The translations under genes and the position numbers were made by a program. A stretch of 64,000 bases of DNA from contig NZ_JAHLDL010000006.1 of NCBI RefSeq assembly GCF_018861315.1, forward strand, positions 1 to 64,000, in the 5' to 3' direction. The notes below the pieces were generated by a model. That model ran no database searches, was not told the origin of the DNA, and was given only the letters and a program-made list of their open reading frames with translations. Each line of letters opens with the position of its first letter. Position 1 is the stretch's first letter. This document shows, one piece after another, positions 47,034-57,914 of this stretch. The stretch is from Clostridium bowmanii (GTDB lineage Bacteria > Bacillota > Clostridia > Clostridiales > Clostridiaceae).

Positions 47034-47627
47034 TCAGTGGAGGTTTATGCTGTTTTCTCTATATTCTTTAATCATTTCTATGGCATCATCAGAAAATATT
47101 GCTTCAACACACGATTTATATAAATCATCCAGTAAAATATATTTTTTGAATCCACCCTGTGTAATTATAAAATAGAAATAATTTTCTTCTGGATTTTCTA
47201 TTTTAATTTTATTATACATTTGTTCTACATAAGGGTATTTCTTGCAAAAATTAAGATCTATAGGTTGAATTTTTTTATTTCTAAATTTAGATTTCGTTAT
47301 TGTTATAATTTTTAAATCTTTGCCATTATCTTGAGTATGAACAAACACAACTTTTTTGCATATAATAATAAATTTAATTTTTGCAATTCCACACCATATG
47401 CTTATTTTGTATCCTTCGCATTTAATATCAATATATTCTTCATTGAATCTAAGAAAAACAACAAAAGCAATAAGTAGTTCATTGCAAATTAAATACATTA
47501 TAAGGAATATATTTATAATTTTTGATACCATTAACATAACTGGTAATAAAACAAAAATAAAGCACATTGATAGCATAAACCCTTTATAAGTTTTCTTTTG
47601 CTTTCTAATGGCTTTATTTATATTCAT
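47034..47627 (-). CDS. Hypothetical membrane protein
   Basis: About 197 residues, family not recognised. Two hydrophobic segments near residues 17-60 (FMLSMCFIFVLLPVMLMVSK and IFLIMYLICNELLIAFVVFL) are followed by a mixed beta-rich cytoplasmic part, a layout similar to bacterial PH-like membrane proteins, but no motif confirms it. ATG at 47627 has AAGGTGA ahead of it. It follows prfA directly. Confidence 0.6.
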   Translation of the reverse strand: MNINKAIRKQKKTYKGFMLSMCFIFVLLPVMLMVSKIINIFLIMYLICNELLIAFVVFLRFNEEYIDIKCEGYKISIWCGIAKIKFIIICKKVVFVHTQDNGKDLKIITITKSKFRNKKIQPIDLNFCKKYPYVEQMYNKIKIENPEENYFYFIITQGGFKKYILLDDLYKSCVEAIFSDDAIEMIKEYRENSINLH

Positions 47628-47661
47628 AAAATCACCTTTCACTTATAAAAAATAAGACTTT

Positions 47662-48744
47662 TTATTCATATTCATTATTACCCATTGCTTTCATCTTTTC
47701 TGCTTGGTCAGCAGTTATTAGGGTATTCATCATTTCATCTATATCTCCATCAAGAAAAGCTTCTAATCTATACAAGGTTAACCCTATTCTATGATCTGTT
47801 ACTCTTCCTTGAGGATAGTTATAAGTTCTTATTCTTTCACTTCTATCTCCAGTACCTACTTGGCTCTTTCTATCTTCAGCTATTCCTGCAGATCTTTCAG
47901 CCTCAGCTTTATCAAACAATCTAGATTTCAGTATCTTAAGAGCTTTTTCTTTGTTCTTTAACTGGGATTTCTCATCCTGGCAAGAAACTACAAGTCCTGT
48001 AGGTAAATGTGTCATTCTTACTGCTGAATCTGTTGTATTGACACATTGTCCTCCATTACCAGATGCCCTAAACACATCTATCTTTAAATCATTAGCATTA
48101 ATTTCAATATCTACATCATCAACCTCTGGTAGTACAGCTACAGTCGCCGTAGATGTATGAATTCTTCCACTGGACTCTGTGTCTGGCACTCTTTGAACTC
48201 TATGCACTCCACTTTCATATTTGAATTTACTATAAGTAGAGTCACCTTTTACCATAAATACCACTTCTTTAAATCCGCCAATATCAGTTTCATTAGCGCT
48301 CATTACTTCAACTTTCCATTTATTACGCTCTGCATATCTGGTATACATTCTAAATAAATTTGCTGCAAATAGTGCCGCTTCATCTCCACCAGCACCTGCT
48401 CTAATTTCAATAAATACATTTTTATCATCATTGGGATCCGTAGGCAAAAGTAAAATTCTTAATTCTTCCTGCATACTTTCTTTAATTTGAATTAAGTCTT
48501 TAATTTCCTCTTGAATCATCTCTTTCATTTCTCTATCATCTTCGTCTTTAAGCATTTCTTTGTTTGTTTCTATATCTTGTTTAGCTTTCTTATATGTTCT
48601 ATATTTTGTAACAATTATTTCCAGTTTAGCGTGTTCTTTACAAAGCTTTTGCCATTCCTTTTGATTAGCAATAACCTCAGGATCACCAATTTTCATTGTA
48701 ATTTCTTCATATTTACTTTCTGTAAACTCAAGCCTATCTAACAT
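47662..48744 (-). CDS. prfA: Peptide chain release factor 1
   Basis: 360 residues. Releases proteins at UAA and UAG. Seen: GGQ loop [20 protein letters not shown], and the downstream [19 protein letters not shown] stretch. ATG at 48744 follows GGAGTGA. Its methyltransferase gene prmC lies 190 bases upstream on the same strand, the usual pairing. Confidence 0.97.
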   Translation of the reverse strand: MLDRLEFTESKYEEITMKIGDPEVIANQKEWQKLCKEHAKLEIIVTKYRTYKKAKQDIETNKEMLKDEDDREMKEMIQEEIKDLIQIKESMQEELRILLLPTDPNDDKNVFIEIRAGAGGDEAALFAANLFRMYTRYAERNKWKVEVMSANETDIGGFKEVVFMVKGDSTYSKFKYESGVHRVQRVPDTESSGRIHTSTATVAVLPEVDDVDIEINANDLKIDVFRASGNGGQCVNTTDSAVRMTHLPTGLVVSCQDEKSQLKNKEKALKILKSRLFDKAEAERSAGIAEDRKSQVGTGDRSERIRTYNYPQGRVTDHRIGLTLYRLEAFLDGDIDEMMNTLITADQAEKMKAMGNNEYE

Positions 48745-48934
48745 TTTTTATCACTCCGTATATATATTTTCGCATCTTAATACTATATCATAGTTAATAA
48801 CAATATACAAATCAAACCAACTACGAATTACTCTGTTTTAGTGGCGAATCCACAATGTAGCTTAGCAGCCTAAACAGCTTAGACTTCCAAATTAACTTAG
48901 TACATTCTAAAGTATATTCATAGTCTATAGGCGC

Positions 48935-49819
48935 TTAATCTCCTGATATGGCTTTAATAACCCTATCATTTCCAGCTAAATCTTTAATACATTCTATGCT
49001 CTCAAATCCTGATTTCAAAAGAATATCCACAACTTCTTCCTTTTGATCATATCCTATTTCAAAGGCTAAAAGTCCACCACTTTCTAAAACCAATAAACTT
49101 TCCTTAGTAATTCTCTTATAAAATTCCAAACCATCTTCCCCACCACTAAGTGCTATGTAGGGTTCGTATTTTTTTACATCCTCCATTAAGGTAGGTATAA
49201 CTGCATCTCTTATATAAGGAGGGTTAGACACTACGACTTGAAATTTCTTGTTTTCTGCAATGGCATCCTGTAATAAATCGCCGCACTCTGCATTAACCCT
49301 TTTAGATAGATGGAATCTTTCTATATTTAATTTTGACACTGCTATTGCATCCGGTGAAATATCATATAGCATTACCTCTGCATCCACTATAAATTCGGCA
49401 ATAGCAATACCAATAGCTCCACTTCCGCTGCAAACATCGCATACTTTAGTATAAGCTTTTTCTTTTAAATGCTTAATTACCTCTTCAACTAAAATCTCAG
49501 TATCAGGTCTTGGTATTAAAACTCCAGGCTTTACTATGAAACTCATACCCATGAATTCACATTCACCAAGAATATATTTTACAGGCATCTTATTTTTTCT
49601 AAGCTGAATTAATCTTGAGAACTCGTCTTCCTGCTTTTCATTAAGATTAAAATCTCTATTAATCATTATGAACAATTTATCTTTATTTAAAACCGCACTT
49701 AATAAAAGTTGTGAATCTAACAGATAACTCTCAATCTTAACCTCTTTTAGAATTCCATATGCCTGACCTAGTGCTTCACCTATATTCATTGATTTCCATC
49801 GCCCTTCAACAATTGCCAT
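48935..49819 (-). CDS. prmC: Release factor glutamine methyltransferase
   Basis: Up to 294 residues. Methylates the glutamine of the GGQ motif in both release factors. SAM site DVCSGSGAIGIAIAEF and the catalytic VVSNPPYIRD are present; the N-terminal helical domain is normal. Two starts are possible: ATG 49819 (six bases after the DUF1385 stop) and ATG 49789 (MNIGEALGQAYG), which gives the typical N-terminus. prfA follows downstream. Confidence 0.95.
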   Translation of the reverse strand: MAIVEGRWKSMNIGEALGQAYGILKEVKIESYLLDSQLLLSAVLNKDKLFIMINRDFNLNEKQEDEFSRLIQLRKNKMPVKYILGECEFMGMSFIVKPGVLIPRPDTEILVEEVIKHLKEKAYTKVCDVCSGSGAIGIAIAEFIVDAEVMLYDISPDAIAVSKLNIERFHLSKRVNAECGDLLQDAIAENKKFQVVVSNPPYIRDAVIPTLMEDVKKYEPYIALSGGEDGLEFYKRITKESLLVLESGGLLAFEIGYDQKEEVVDILLKSGFESIECIKDLAGNDRVIKAISGD

Positions 49820-49824
49820 ATTTA

Positions 49825-50730
49825 TTACTCTTCGATTCCCTCAGCTACCTTAAGCGCTTTTATTGCCACCTCGAGTTGAGACAAATCAGGTTCTCTTGTA
49901 GTTAATTTCTGCAACTTAAGTCCTGGATAAGAAAGAATTTTAGCTAAAGAACCACTACTTTTCCCCATCCATTTAATAATTTCATAGCTTACCCCTGAAA
50001 TTAGTGGAAGCAATATAATTCTATACATTATTCTCTGACCAATGGAATTCCAACCAGTTAAAGAGAACACTATTATGCTAACTATCATAACTAAGAATAA
50101 AAAATTTGTACCACATCTTGGATGTAATCTTCCAAATTTAGCTGCATTCTCTGGGGTTAATTCAACATTGCTTTCATAACAAAATATGGTTTTATGCTCT
50201 GCACCATGATACTCATATACTCTTTTAATATCTTCCATTTTGCCTATAAGATACACATATAGTAAAAACAGTAAAACTCTAATAATTCCTTCTACAATAT
50301 TCATACCCATGTTACTTGTCCCCATTTTACTAAAAACATTAGCTACAAGGGTCGGTAAAATAAAAAATAACCCTATGGATATAACTAGAGAAATAAAAAG
50401 GGATAATCCCATAATTACATCATTACTTTTTTCTTTAAATATTTTTTTTATAAATTTATCTACTTTTGAAGGTTCCCCCTCTTCTTCAAAAAAAGAAGCG
50501 GAATAATTTAAAGTTTGTACTCCTATAATTAAGGACTCAATTAGTGAAACAAATCCTCTTATTATTGGAAGTCCTAAAAATTTATTCTTTTTAGTGTAGG
50601 AAGTATAGTTTTTTTTCTCCACTACAATTTCCCCTTGCTCATTTCTCACGGCAGTAGCAATGCCCGTGCTTCCTCTCATCATAACTCCTTCAATTACAGC
50701 CTGACCACCAACATTAACATTTTTAGCCAT
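49825..50730 (-). CDS. DUF1385 (YqhQ-like) membrane protein
   Basis: 301 residues with about four to five membrane segments. The family is widespread in Firmicutes and is often next to prmC, prfA and rpmE, as here; its role is not known. Conserved motifs: GGQAVIEGVMMRGSTGIATA at the N-terminus, YHGAEHKTIFCYE and GRLHPRCGTNFLFLV, whose His and Cys could bind a metal. It is followed by prmC after five bases, and preceded by tdk. Confidence 0.88.
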   Translation of the reverse strand: MAKNVNVGGQAVIEGVMMRGSTGIATAVRNEQGEIVVEKKNYTSYTKKNKFLGLPIIRGFVSLIESLIIGVQTLNYSASFFEEEGEPSKVDKFIKKIFKEKSNDVIMGLSLFISLVISIGLFFILPTLVANVFSKMGTSNMGMNIVEGIIRVLLFLLYVYLIGKMEDIKRVYEYHGAEHKTIFCYESNVELTPENAAKFGRLHPRCGTNFLFLVMIVSIIVFSLTGWNSIGQRIMYRIILLPLISGVSYEIIKWMGKSSGSLAKILSYPGLKLQKLTTREPDLSQLEVAIKALKVAEGIEE

Positions 50731-50736
50731 AGTTAG

Positions 50737-51321
50737 TTACACCCCTTCTCTAGGAACAATATGACACTTTCTACACCTAGCTTCATAGGATTCCAATGCT
50801 CCAATTAAGACAATAGGATCCTCATATTTAGCTGGTTTTCCATTTATCAATCGTTGAGTTCTAGTAGCAGGATTACCACACACTACACAAATAGCTTGAA
50901 TTTTATCAACAAATTCCGCTACAGCCAGAAGTGCTGGTATAGGTCCAAAAGGTTCCCCCTTAAAATCCATATCTAGTCCCGCACATATAACTCTTTTATT
51001 TTTATCAGCTAATGTAGTAATTACATCAATTATTCCTTTATCAAAAAATTGAACCTCATCGATAGCAACAACTTGTGTATCTTCATCTAATAGGCTTAGC
51101 AGTTCTGCGCTATCCTTAACTGGAACTGCCTCTTCCTTCTCTCCGCAGTGAGATACCACATCTACCTTGCTATATCTATTGTCAATTTCTGGTTTAAAAA
51201 CTTGTAATTTCTGTTTTGCAATTTTCGTTCTTCTTATTCTACGTATAAGCTCTTCAGACTTCCCACTATACATAGGTCCTATAATGACTTCCACCCAACC
51301 ATGATTTTTTGGTCCGTACAT
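50737..51321 (-). CDS. tdk: Thymidine kinase
   Basis: 194 residues. Type II thymidine kinase of the salvage pathway. P-loop [25 protein letters not shown], the lasso region with [20 protein letters not shown] and zinc cysteines (CVVCG, CRKCH). Length typical. First gene of the run tdk, DUF1385, prmC. Confidence 0.96.
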   Translation of the reverse strand: MYGPKNHGWVEVIIGPMYSGKSEELIRRIRRTKIAKQKLQVFKPEIDNRYSKVDVVSHCGEKEEAVPVKDSAELLSLLDEDTQVVAIDEVQFFDKGIIDVITTLADKNKRVICAGLDMDFKGEPFGPIPALLAVAEFVDKIQAICVVCGNPATRTQRLINGKPAKYEDPIVLIGALESYEARCRKCHIVPREGV

Positions 51322-51441
51322 AATTTTACCTCCAATTTTATAAAAAAAACTTACTACATGTATTTTATCAAATATATACTATATAATAAAGTCAAATTTA
51401 ATTTTATTCTTATTGACTTAATAATCAATTATATGATAAAC

Positions 51442-51470
51442 TTGAATAGTTGACAATACGGGTATATATT
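51442..51470 (+). promoter_or_regulatory. Promoter of rpmE
   Basis: TTGAAT at 51442-51447, 17-base spacer, TATATT at 51465-51470. Confidence 0.55.
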
Positions 51471-51494
51471 TATTTTTTGAAAGAGGTGAAAAAT

Positions 51495-51722
51495 ATGCAA
51501 GAAGGAATACATCCAGAATACCATCATGATACAGTTGTTAAATGTGCATGTGGAAACACTTTTACTACAGGATCTACTAAACAAGAACTTAAAGTAGACG
51601 TATGTTCTAATTGCCATCCATTCTACACTGGAAAGCAAAAGAATATTGATGCAGGTGGAAGAGTAGACAGATTCATGAAAAAATTCAACTTAAAAGCTGA
51701 AGTAGAAGATGACGCAGAATAA
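51495..51722 (+). CDS. rpmE: Ribosomal protein L31
   Basis: 75 residues. Zinc-containing (C+) form: CACG near residue 16 and [12 protein letters not shown] near 36-47. [20 protein letters not shown] is the normal N-terminus; ATG at 51495 has GAGGTG seven bases upstream, so the longer frame beginning at 51450 is not used. Monocistronic, facing rho across a shared terminator. Confidence 0.96.
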   Translation: MQEGIHPEYHHDTVVKCACGNTFTTGSTKQELKVDVCSNCHPFYTGKQKNIDAGGRVDRFMKKFNLKAEVEDDAE

Positions 51723-51728
51723 TATATT

Positions 51729-51766
51729 AATGGAAAAGATTTAATTATCTTTTCCATTTTTTAATT
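51729..51766. terminator. Bidirectional terminator between rpmE and rho
   Basis: AATGGAAAAGAT and ATCTTTTCCATT stem with TTTT following on the plus strand and A-rich flank on the other side. Confidence 0.8.
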
Positions 51767-51775
51767 TATATCATA

Positions 51776-53245
51776 TTATCTAGCTAATACTTCAAAGTTC
51801 TTATTTAACATTTCTAAAAATTCTCTATTATTCTTAGTTTTAGCTATTAAGTTTAAGAGTTTTTCTGTTACTCCCGTAGCATTCCCTTCTCTATACATTA
51901 TCTTTCTTAAGTTATATATAGTTTCCATTTCAATCTTCGTAAGCAATAAATCTTCTCTTCTTGTTCCTGACTTATAAATATCAATGGCAGGGAATATTCT
52001 TCTTTCTTGAAGTTTTCTATCTAAGTGAACTTCCATATTGCCCGTGCCCTTAAATTCCTCAAAAATCATATCATCCATTCTGCTTCCCGTTTCTATAAGT
52101 GCAGTAGCAAGAATTGTCAAACTTCCACCCTCTTCAATGTTTCTAGCCGCTCCAAAGAATTTTTTTGGCATTAAAAGCGCACTAGGGTCCAGGCCTCCAG
52201 ATAAAGTCCTTCCAGAAGGTGTTATAGTTAAATTGTAAGCTCTAGCAAGTCTAGTTAGACTATCTAGTAGGATAACTACATCTTGACCTTGTTCCACCAT
52301 TCTTTTAGCTCTTTCAAGTACCATATAAGCAACTTTTGTATGATGATCTGGTTCTTCATCAAAAGTTGAATAAATAACTTCGCCTTTAATAGATCTCTGC
52401 ATATCAGTAACTTCTTCTGGCCTCTCATCTATTAGTACAACAATTAATTTTACTTCTGGGTGATTTATAGAAATACTGTTAGCGATTTTTTTAAGAAGTG
52501 TTGTTTTTCCTGCCTTTGGCTGTGCTACAATTATTCCTCTCTGACCTTTACCTATGGGAGAAATAATGTCCATCATTCTTGAAGACAAATCTGTTGGAGT
52601 AGTTTCTAGTGTAAGCCTTTGTGTTGGGTAAATAGGAGTTAATTTTTCAAACGGTCTTCTACCTACAGCTCTATCTGGATTTTCTCCATTTACTCCTTGT
52701 ACATACAATAGTGCTTTAAATTTTTCTCCTTCTTTAGGTGTCCTAACTTTACCTTCTACTTCATCACCTGTTTGCAAATTAAATCTTCTAATTTGAGATG
52801 GTGAAACATAAATATCATCCTCACCTGATAAATAATTATGTCCTCTTAAAAAACCATAACTATTATTTTCAATTATTTCTAGAACTCCTCTTGCTGAGCC
52901 TGATTCATTTATCATTTCTTGTAATTTTTCTTTTTTATTTTCATTTTGGTTTTTAAAGCCTGTATCAATATTTTCATTATCAGGAGTTTTCTCAGTTTGA
53001 ATTGGACTGCTTGTGATTTGCGTTTCTGAATTTTCTACAATATTATCTTGAACTTTAGAAATGATTTTAGGACTTATTTTTTCTTTTAAAATAACTCCAT
53101 CCCTTTGCAATGAAACTGGTGTTATTTTCTTTATTTCCTCAATTAACTCACTTTTTTTAAATTTAGAAATGTTTTTAACACCAAGCTCTTTACAACGTTC
53201 CCGTAGTTCAACTACCGTCATATTTTCAAAATCTTTGTTTATCAA
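51776..53245 (-). CDS. rho: Transcription termination factor Rho
   Basis: 489 residues. Hexameric RNA helicase that ends transcription. SAP-like N-terminus ([20 protein letters not shown]), an Asn/Glu-rich insert of about 90 residues, the RNA-binding cold-shock part ([20 protein letters not shown]), Walker [31 protein letters not shown] and the Q/R loops ([27 protein letters not shown]). TTG start with GGAGGTG seven bases ahead. The leader upstream holds the unusual element at 53290-53603. Confidence 0.96.
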   Translation of the reverse strand: MINKDFENMTVVELRERCKELGVKNISKFKKSELIEEIKKITPVSLQRDGVILKEKISPKIISKVQDNIVENSETQITSSPIQTEKTPDNENIDTGFKNQNENKKEKLQEMINESGSARGVLEIIENNSYGFLRGHNYLSGEDDIYVSPSQIRRFNLQTGDEVEGKVRTPKEGEKFKALLYVQGVNGENPDRAVGRRPFEKLTPIYPTQRLTLETTPTDLSSRMMDIISPIGKGQRGIIVAQPKAGKTTLLKKIANSISINHPEVKLIVVLIDERPEEVTDMQRSIKGEVIYSTFDEEPDHHTKVAYMVLERAKRMVEQGQDVVILLDSLTRLARAYNLTITPSGRTLSGGLDPSALLMPKKFFGAARNIEEGGSLTILATALIETGSRMDDMIFEEFKGTGNMEVHLDRKLQERRIFPAIDIYKSGTRREDLLLTKIEMETIYNLRKIMYREGNATGVTEKLLNLIAKTKNNREFLEMLNKNFEVLAR

Positions 53246-53289
53246 AAATCTGCACCTCCAAAGGGTATTTTATAAATTTAAGTGTAAAA

Positions 53290-53603
53290 CCGCTATCCCT
53301 TTAGGGTAGTGGATGTAAGCTTTGTCTTAGTTTTTAATAGTAATTTTTGTAATAGATACAAATAATCTATTCGAGAATTACTAAACTCGTAGGTTCTCTT
53401 CGCCAATGTTAATTAAGGTTTTGAATATCTAACTCACTTCTCCTACCATCAGAGATGTTTAAAATTAGACCGTAGTGTTCAACACTAGAGAAGTATCTTG
53501 AAGTACCTGTATATTCTTAGTTAACGTAGTCTGTTAAGACTTAGGCTATTCAACCGACTTGTTTGGAATGCTCCTACAAGCCACTACCCTTTAGGGTAGT
53601 TGG
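53290..53603 (-). other. Structured leader element bounded by matching palindromes, upstream of rho
   Basis: The 537 bases between rho and the next gene hold an approximately 310-base element of higher GC. It starts and ends with near-identical palindromes: CTATCCCTTTAGGGTAGTGG at 53293-53312 and ACTACCCTTTAGGGTAGT at 53583-53600. The flanks extend this as imperfect inverted repeats (GGTAGTGGATGTAAG, and GGTAGTGGCTTGTAG on the other strand). Inside are small hairpins such as AGTCTTAACAGACT and AGTGTTGAACACT. No coding frame is seen. In the rho direction the last palindrome is followed by GGTTTTAC, like a weak terminator. It may be a non-autonomous mobile element, a regulatory leader, or both. 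Confidence 0.55.
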
Positions 53604-53782
53604 CAGTTGACATATAATATCTATTTAATAAATACCATAGGAATTTAAAAATGTGTTAACTATCCAATGAATTTTTTTGAAATGATATACTTTTCTAATT
53701 ATATCCTATTTCATAATTTTAATCCACTATATTAAAAATACACAAAGCCACTAGTGGTTTATGTGTATTTTATGATTTTTTT

Positions 53783-54127
53783 CTATATCATAGCATATAG
53801 TTTCTCTATAGTTTGTCTATGTTTATTTACTTTTTCTATAACCTTTTCATTCTTGCCAATGAAAAATATAGGCAAGGCTAATTGCTCGCATCCCCCTATA
53901 ACCATATTTGTTTTCAATAGCTCCTTAATATTATAATGATAGGAATGATTTTCTCCACACAGGCAGCACTTAACCTGAATCAGCATTTCATTACCCCTAT
54001 GCAACTCAACGTTTAAGGAGGAGAATTTAGAGTTCATGCTCTCTAACTCAAATATAGTCATTTCTACCACATTATATTGACCATTACAATCTTTTAAAGC
54101 CATAGCAATATTAGTATCGAATGTCAA
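53783..54127 (-). CDS. Hypothetical protein between pyrG and rho
   Basis: About 114 residues, family not recognised. A central CCLCGENHSYHYNIKELLK stretch has Cys and His that could bind zinc; MVIGGCEQLALPIFFIGKNEK follows; the end is helical. TTG at 54127 has GAGGTG six bases upstream and is preferred to the GTG inside that site. It is on the same strand as pyrG and rho, but the long leader element separates it from rho. Confidence 0.6.
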   Translation of the reverse strand: MTFDTNIAMALKDCNGQYNVVEMTIFELESMNSKFSSLNVELHRGNEMLIQVKCCLCGENHSYHYNIKELLKTNMVIGGCEQLALPIFFIGKNEKVIEKVNKHRQTIEKLYAMI

Positions 54128-54302
54128 TTTTCTCACCTCAATGTTTTATATTTTTTATTAAATTTGTCTTATAATAACTAATAGCTATTAGCATCAAATT
54201 CATTTTGCTTCATTATGTTCTTTAATACTAAATTCTATATATTTCATGAAATTCCTGCTAAATTATAATTGAATTTATTGGTAATTTATTTTATTGCAAA
54301 TA

Positions 54303-54360
54303 AAAATATCCTACAGTGTAGACTTTTTTTCATTTGTCCACGATATAGGATATTTTTTTA
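54303..54360 (-). terminator. Terminator after pyrG
   Basis: AATATCCTAT at the pyrG end pairs with the downstream GTAGGATATTTTTA after a long loop containing GTGGAC and GTCTAC, which also pair; T-run follows. Confidence 0.7.
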
Positions 54361-54363
54361 TTA

Positions 54364-55986
<1,623 letters not shown>

Positions 55987-56087
55987 TTACTTCTTTATTT
56001 CTTATTGCAAATTTTATGTCTATTACATGGTTAACGTTGCTAATACCTAGCTTTTTAAAACTTTTATGAATATTTTCTAAAAACATG

Positions 56088-56116
56088 TTGACAGATGTTA
56101 TTTTTAAATCTATAAT
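56088..56116 (+). promoter_or_regulatory. Consensus sigma-A promoter on the plus strand, no gene behind it
   Basis: TTGACA at 56088-56093, exactly 17 bases, TATAAT at 56111-56116. Both boxes are perfect. It points into the gap between pyrG and the DUF1934 gene, both of which are on the minus strand. Confidence 0.65.
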
Positions 56117-56122
56117 AGAAAT

Positions 56123-56405
56123 TACCCTATAAATAGGATCGTAAAGTATAATGGTATTATTATTTTCAAAAACAATATTAACATCTTATCACACTTTTTT
56201 GTCATTAACCAGTGTTTTTTGTGGTTTTCTTTTTTTTGGAGAATTTTATTTTGTAATATTTCTTATATTTATACTTATAGGTCTAATTTATCCTTTAATT
56301 TTATTATTTTCTATTATAACTCCTGCCTAGTTATATCTAAACATTTCAAACCCTATAATAACTTAAATAAAGGCCATGTTCTATATATAGAACATGGCCT
56401 TTATA
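56123..56405 (+). ncRNA. Candidate small RNA from the plus-strand promoter to the hairpin
   Basis: The consensus promoter at 56088 would start a transcript near 56123 that ends at the strong palindrome 56368-56405 after about 280 bases. No plus-strand frame there has a convincing ribosome site. The RNA would be AT-rich, without obvious structure apart from the final hairpin. It is inferred from promoter and terminator only. Confidence 0.35.
56368..56405. terminator. Strong palindromic terminator after the DUF1934 gene
   Basis: ATAAAGGCCATGTTCTATA and its exact reverse complement, a 38-base perfect palindrome directly after the stop codon. TTTATTTAAG follows on the minus strand; on the plus strand the 3' flank is less T-rich. 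Confidence 0.75.
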
Positions 56406-56406
56406 A

Positions 56407-56829
56407 CTACTGCGCTTTAATACTGATTTTTAAAGTTGTACTTAAAATTTGTTGATTGCCGATTATCATATCATAATCTATAAATACATCCCCACCATTA
56501 TTATCTACATTCATTTTTAGCTCCCTAGTGTCCACAGTTAGGTCTAATGCACCATGAGGTGTATTATATAAAGTTAAGTCTCTACCATATTTCTTAAATT
56601 TCATTTCTGTATTAGTAGTTCCCGTCCTTATAAGTGTAAAATGTTCTTCATCAATTTTTAATGTAGTGGTAGTCCCCTTCATTCCTGAAATTTCTGTCTC
56701 TTCATATACTGCATAGTAACAATTATCTTTTTTATAAAATTCTCCGGGTGTCACCACCTCAATTGCATCACCATCATCTTCACCGTCAGCTTGTTTGCTA
56801 ACAATTGAAATCACTGCATTTTTCTTCAT
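56407..56829 (-). CDS. DUF1934 family beta-barrel protein (YwiB-like)
   Basis: 140 residues. Small beta-rich protein of the DUF1934/YwiB family, a lipocalin-like fold of unknown role common in Firmicutes. Typical pattern: NAVISIVSKQADGEDDGDAI at the start, YAVYEETEISGMKGTTTTLK and GALDLTVDTRELKMNVDNNG. ATG at 56829 has GAGGAG seven bases ahead; the ORF could begin at 56844 but with a worse site. It follows the PP-loop gene by 14 bases. Confidence 0.85.
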   Translation of the reverse strand: MKKNAVISIVSKQADGEDDGDAIEVVTPGEFYKKDNCYYAVYEETEISGMKGTTTTLKIDEEHFTLIRTGTTNTEMKFKKYGRDLTLYNTPHGALDLTVDTRELKMNVDNNGGDVFIDYDMIIGNQQILSTTLKISIKAQ

Positions 56830-56843
56830 AACCCTACTCCTCA

Positions 56844-57827
56844 CTAATTTAAAATATATTTATTTATTTCTTCGCCAGTTGCTGGTTGCACGTCTATAGA
56901 TTTATCTAAAGACGTGCCATATGTTCCATATTTAATAGATATAAGCTTATCATCTTTTCCCTTACAATATCTCCCAGAAACTTTAGCTGCAAATTCTATA
57001 TCTTTATCTGTGGCTTTTCCTATTATAACAATAGTAGATCCATTATAGTCCACAGGTAAAAACATTAGATCTTCTTCTGTTAAAAATTGTTCTAATAACT
57101 CTCCCTCTTCTTCTGTTCTGGACGATATAATCTTTGCATCTTTAGTTATTCTAAAATGCCTTCCTATTTTAAGTAATTCAAGATCTTTTTTAGATGTGTC
57201 TTCTTTATGCTCTAGCAATTCCTTAAGTCTTACAGAATAACTAGGTTCCGTAAGTTTACATCCACCAGCAGGTGACGGGTAATCTAGAATACCCCATTTT
57301 TCTGCTAGTTCCATTTGAACTTTCCTGTTTCTCCCTTTTATATCCAGAAGAGCTTCTCTATCTATTAAGCCTTCTATCTCCATTTCAGTTGGATTAAGAT
57401 TCTTTGCTGATAGTGGCCTTAGAATCTTTTGACCTATACCAGATTCATTTTTTACTATATCTAGTGCTGACCTATTTTGGGACATGGGTCTTTGATTTAA
57501 AACCTCTCCGGTTATAATAAAGTTCGCATGAAATTTCTCTAGTAAGTCTCCACAATGTCTCATCATCATAGCATGGCAGTCTATACATGGGTTCATATTT
57601 TTACCATATCCATGTTTTGGGTCCTTTAGCATGGTGAAATGTTCCTCTGAAAAATCCACAACTACTAAGGGTATATCTATTTGTTTGACAATTTTTAATG
57701 CATTTTCCTCACTGAAAAAGTATGATTTAAAGCATATGCCTATAACTTCTATGCCTTGATCTTTTACAAGTTTTGCTGCGAGTATACTATCCAGGCCTCC
57801 GGAAATCATAGCTAAAGCTGTTGTCAT
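56844..57827 (-). CDS. PP-loop ATP pyrophosphatase (ThiI/MnmA-like)
   Basis: 327 residues. The PP-loop MISGGLDSILAAKLVKDQG starts the protein and NPCIDCHAMMMRH follows near residue 80, like the sulphur-tRNA enzymes ThiI and MnmA; a second cysteine sits in SPAGGCKLTEPSYSVRL. It lacks the THUMP domain of ThiI. The C-terminal third (about 220-327) resembles an NFACT-R-like module seen in related proteins. A tRNA thiolation or other adenylating role is likely but not proven. Between ddl and the DUF1934 gene on one strand. Confidence 0.75.
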   Translation of the reverse strand: MTTALAMISGGLDSILAAKLVKDQGIEVIGICFKSYFFSEENALKIVKQIDIPLVVVDFSEEHFTMLKDPKHGYGKNMNPCIDCHAMMMRHCGDLLEKFHANFIITGEVLNQRPMSQNRSALDIVKNESGIGQKILRPLSAKNLNPTEMEIEGLIDREALLDIKGRNRKVQMELAEKWGILDYPSPAGGCKLTEPSYSVRLKELLEHKEDTSKKDLELLKIGRHFRITKDAKIISSRTEEEGELLEQFLTEEDLMFLPVDYNGSTIVIIGKATDKDIEFAAKVSGRYCKGKDDKLISIKYGTYGTSLDKSIDVQPATGEEINKYILN

Positions 57828-57914
57828 AAAACCTTCTCCTCTCCTGGTTGTATTTTACTCGATACTAAGAAAATAGATCTATCCCTATATAAGGGAATCT
57901 CAAATAAGTAACTA

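Noticed and set aside
50145-50180. CTCTGGGGTTAATTC resembling the repeat block
   Set aside because: It lies within the conserved coding part of the DUF1385 gene, with no palindrome beside it.
53290-53603. Group I intron or IStron remnant in the rho leader
   Set aside because: ACAGACTA and GTAGGAG pieces caught my eye, but I cannot find the paired intron core, nor any transposase remnant in any frame.
56219-56455. 78-codon plus-strand frame in the pyrG-DUF1934 gap
   Set aside because: No convincing ribosome site, aromatic-rich composition typical of AT-rich noise, and it runs through the terminator into the antisense of the DUF1934 gene.
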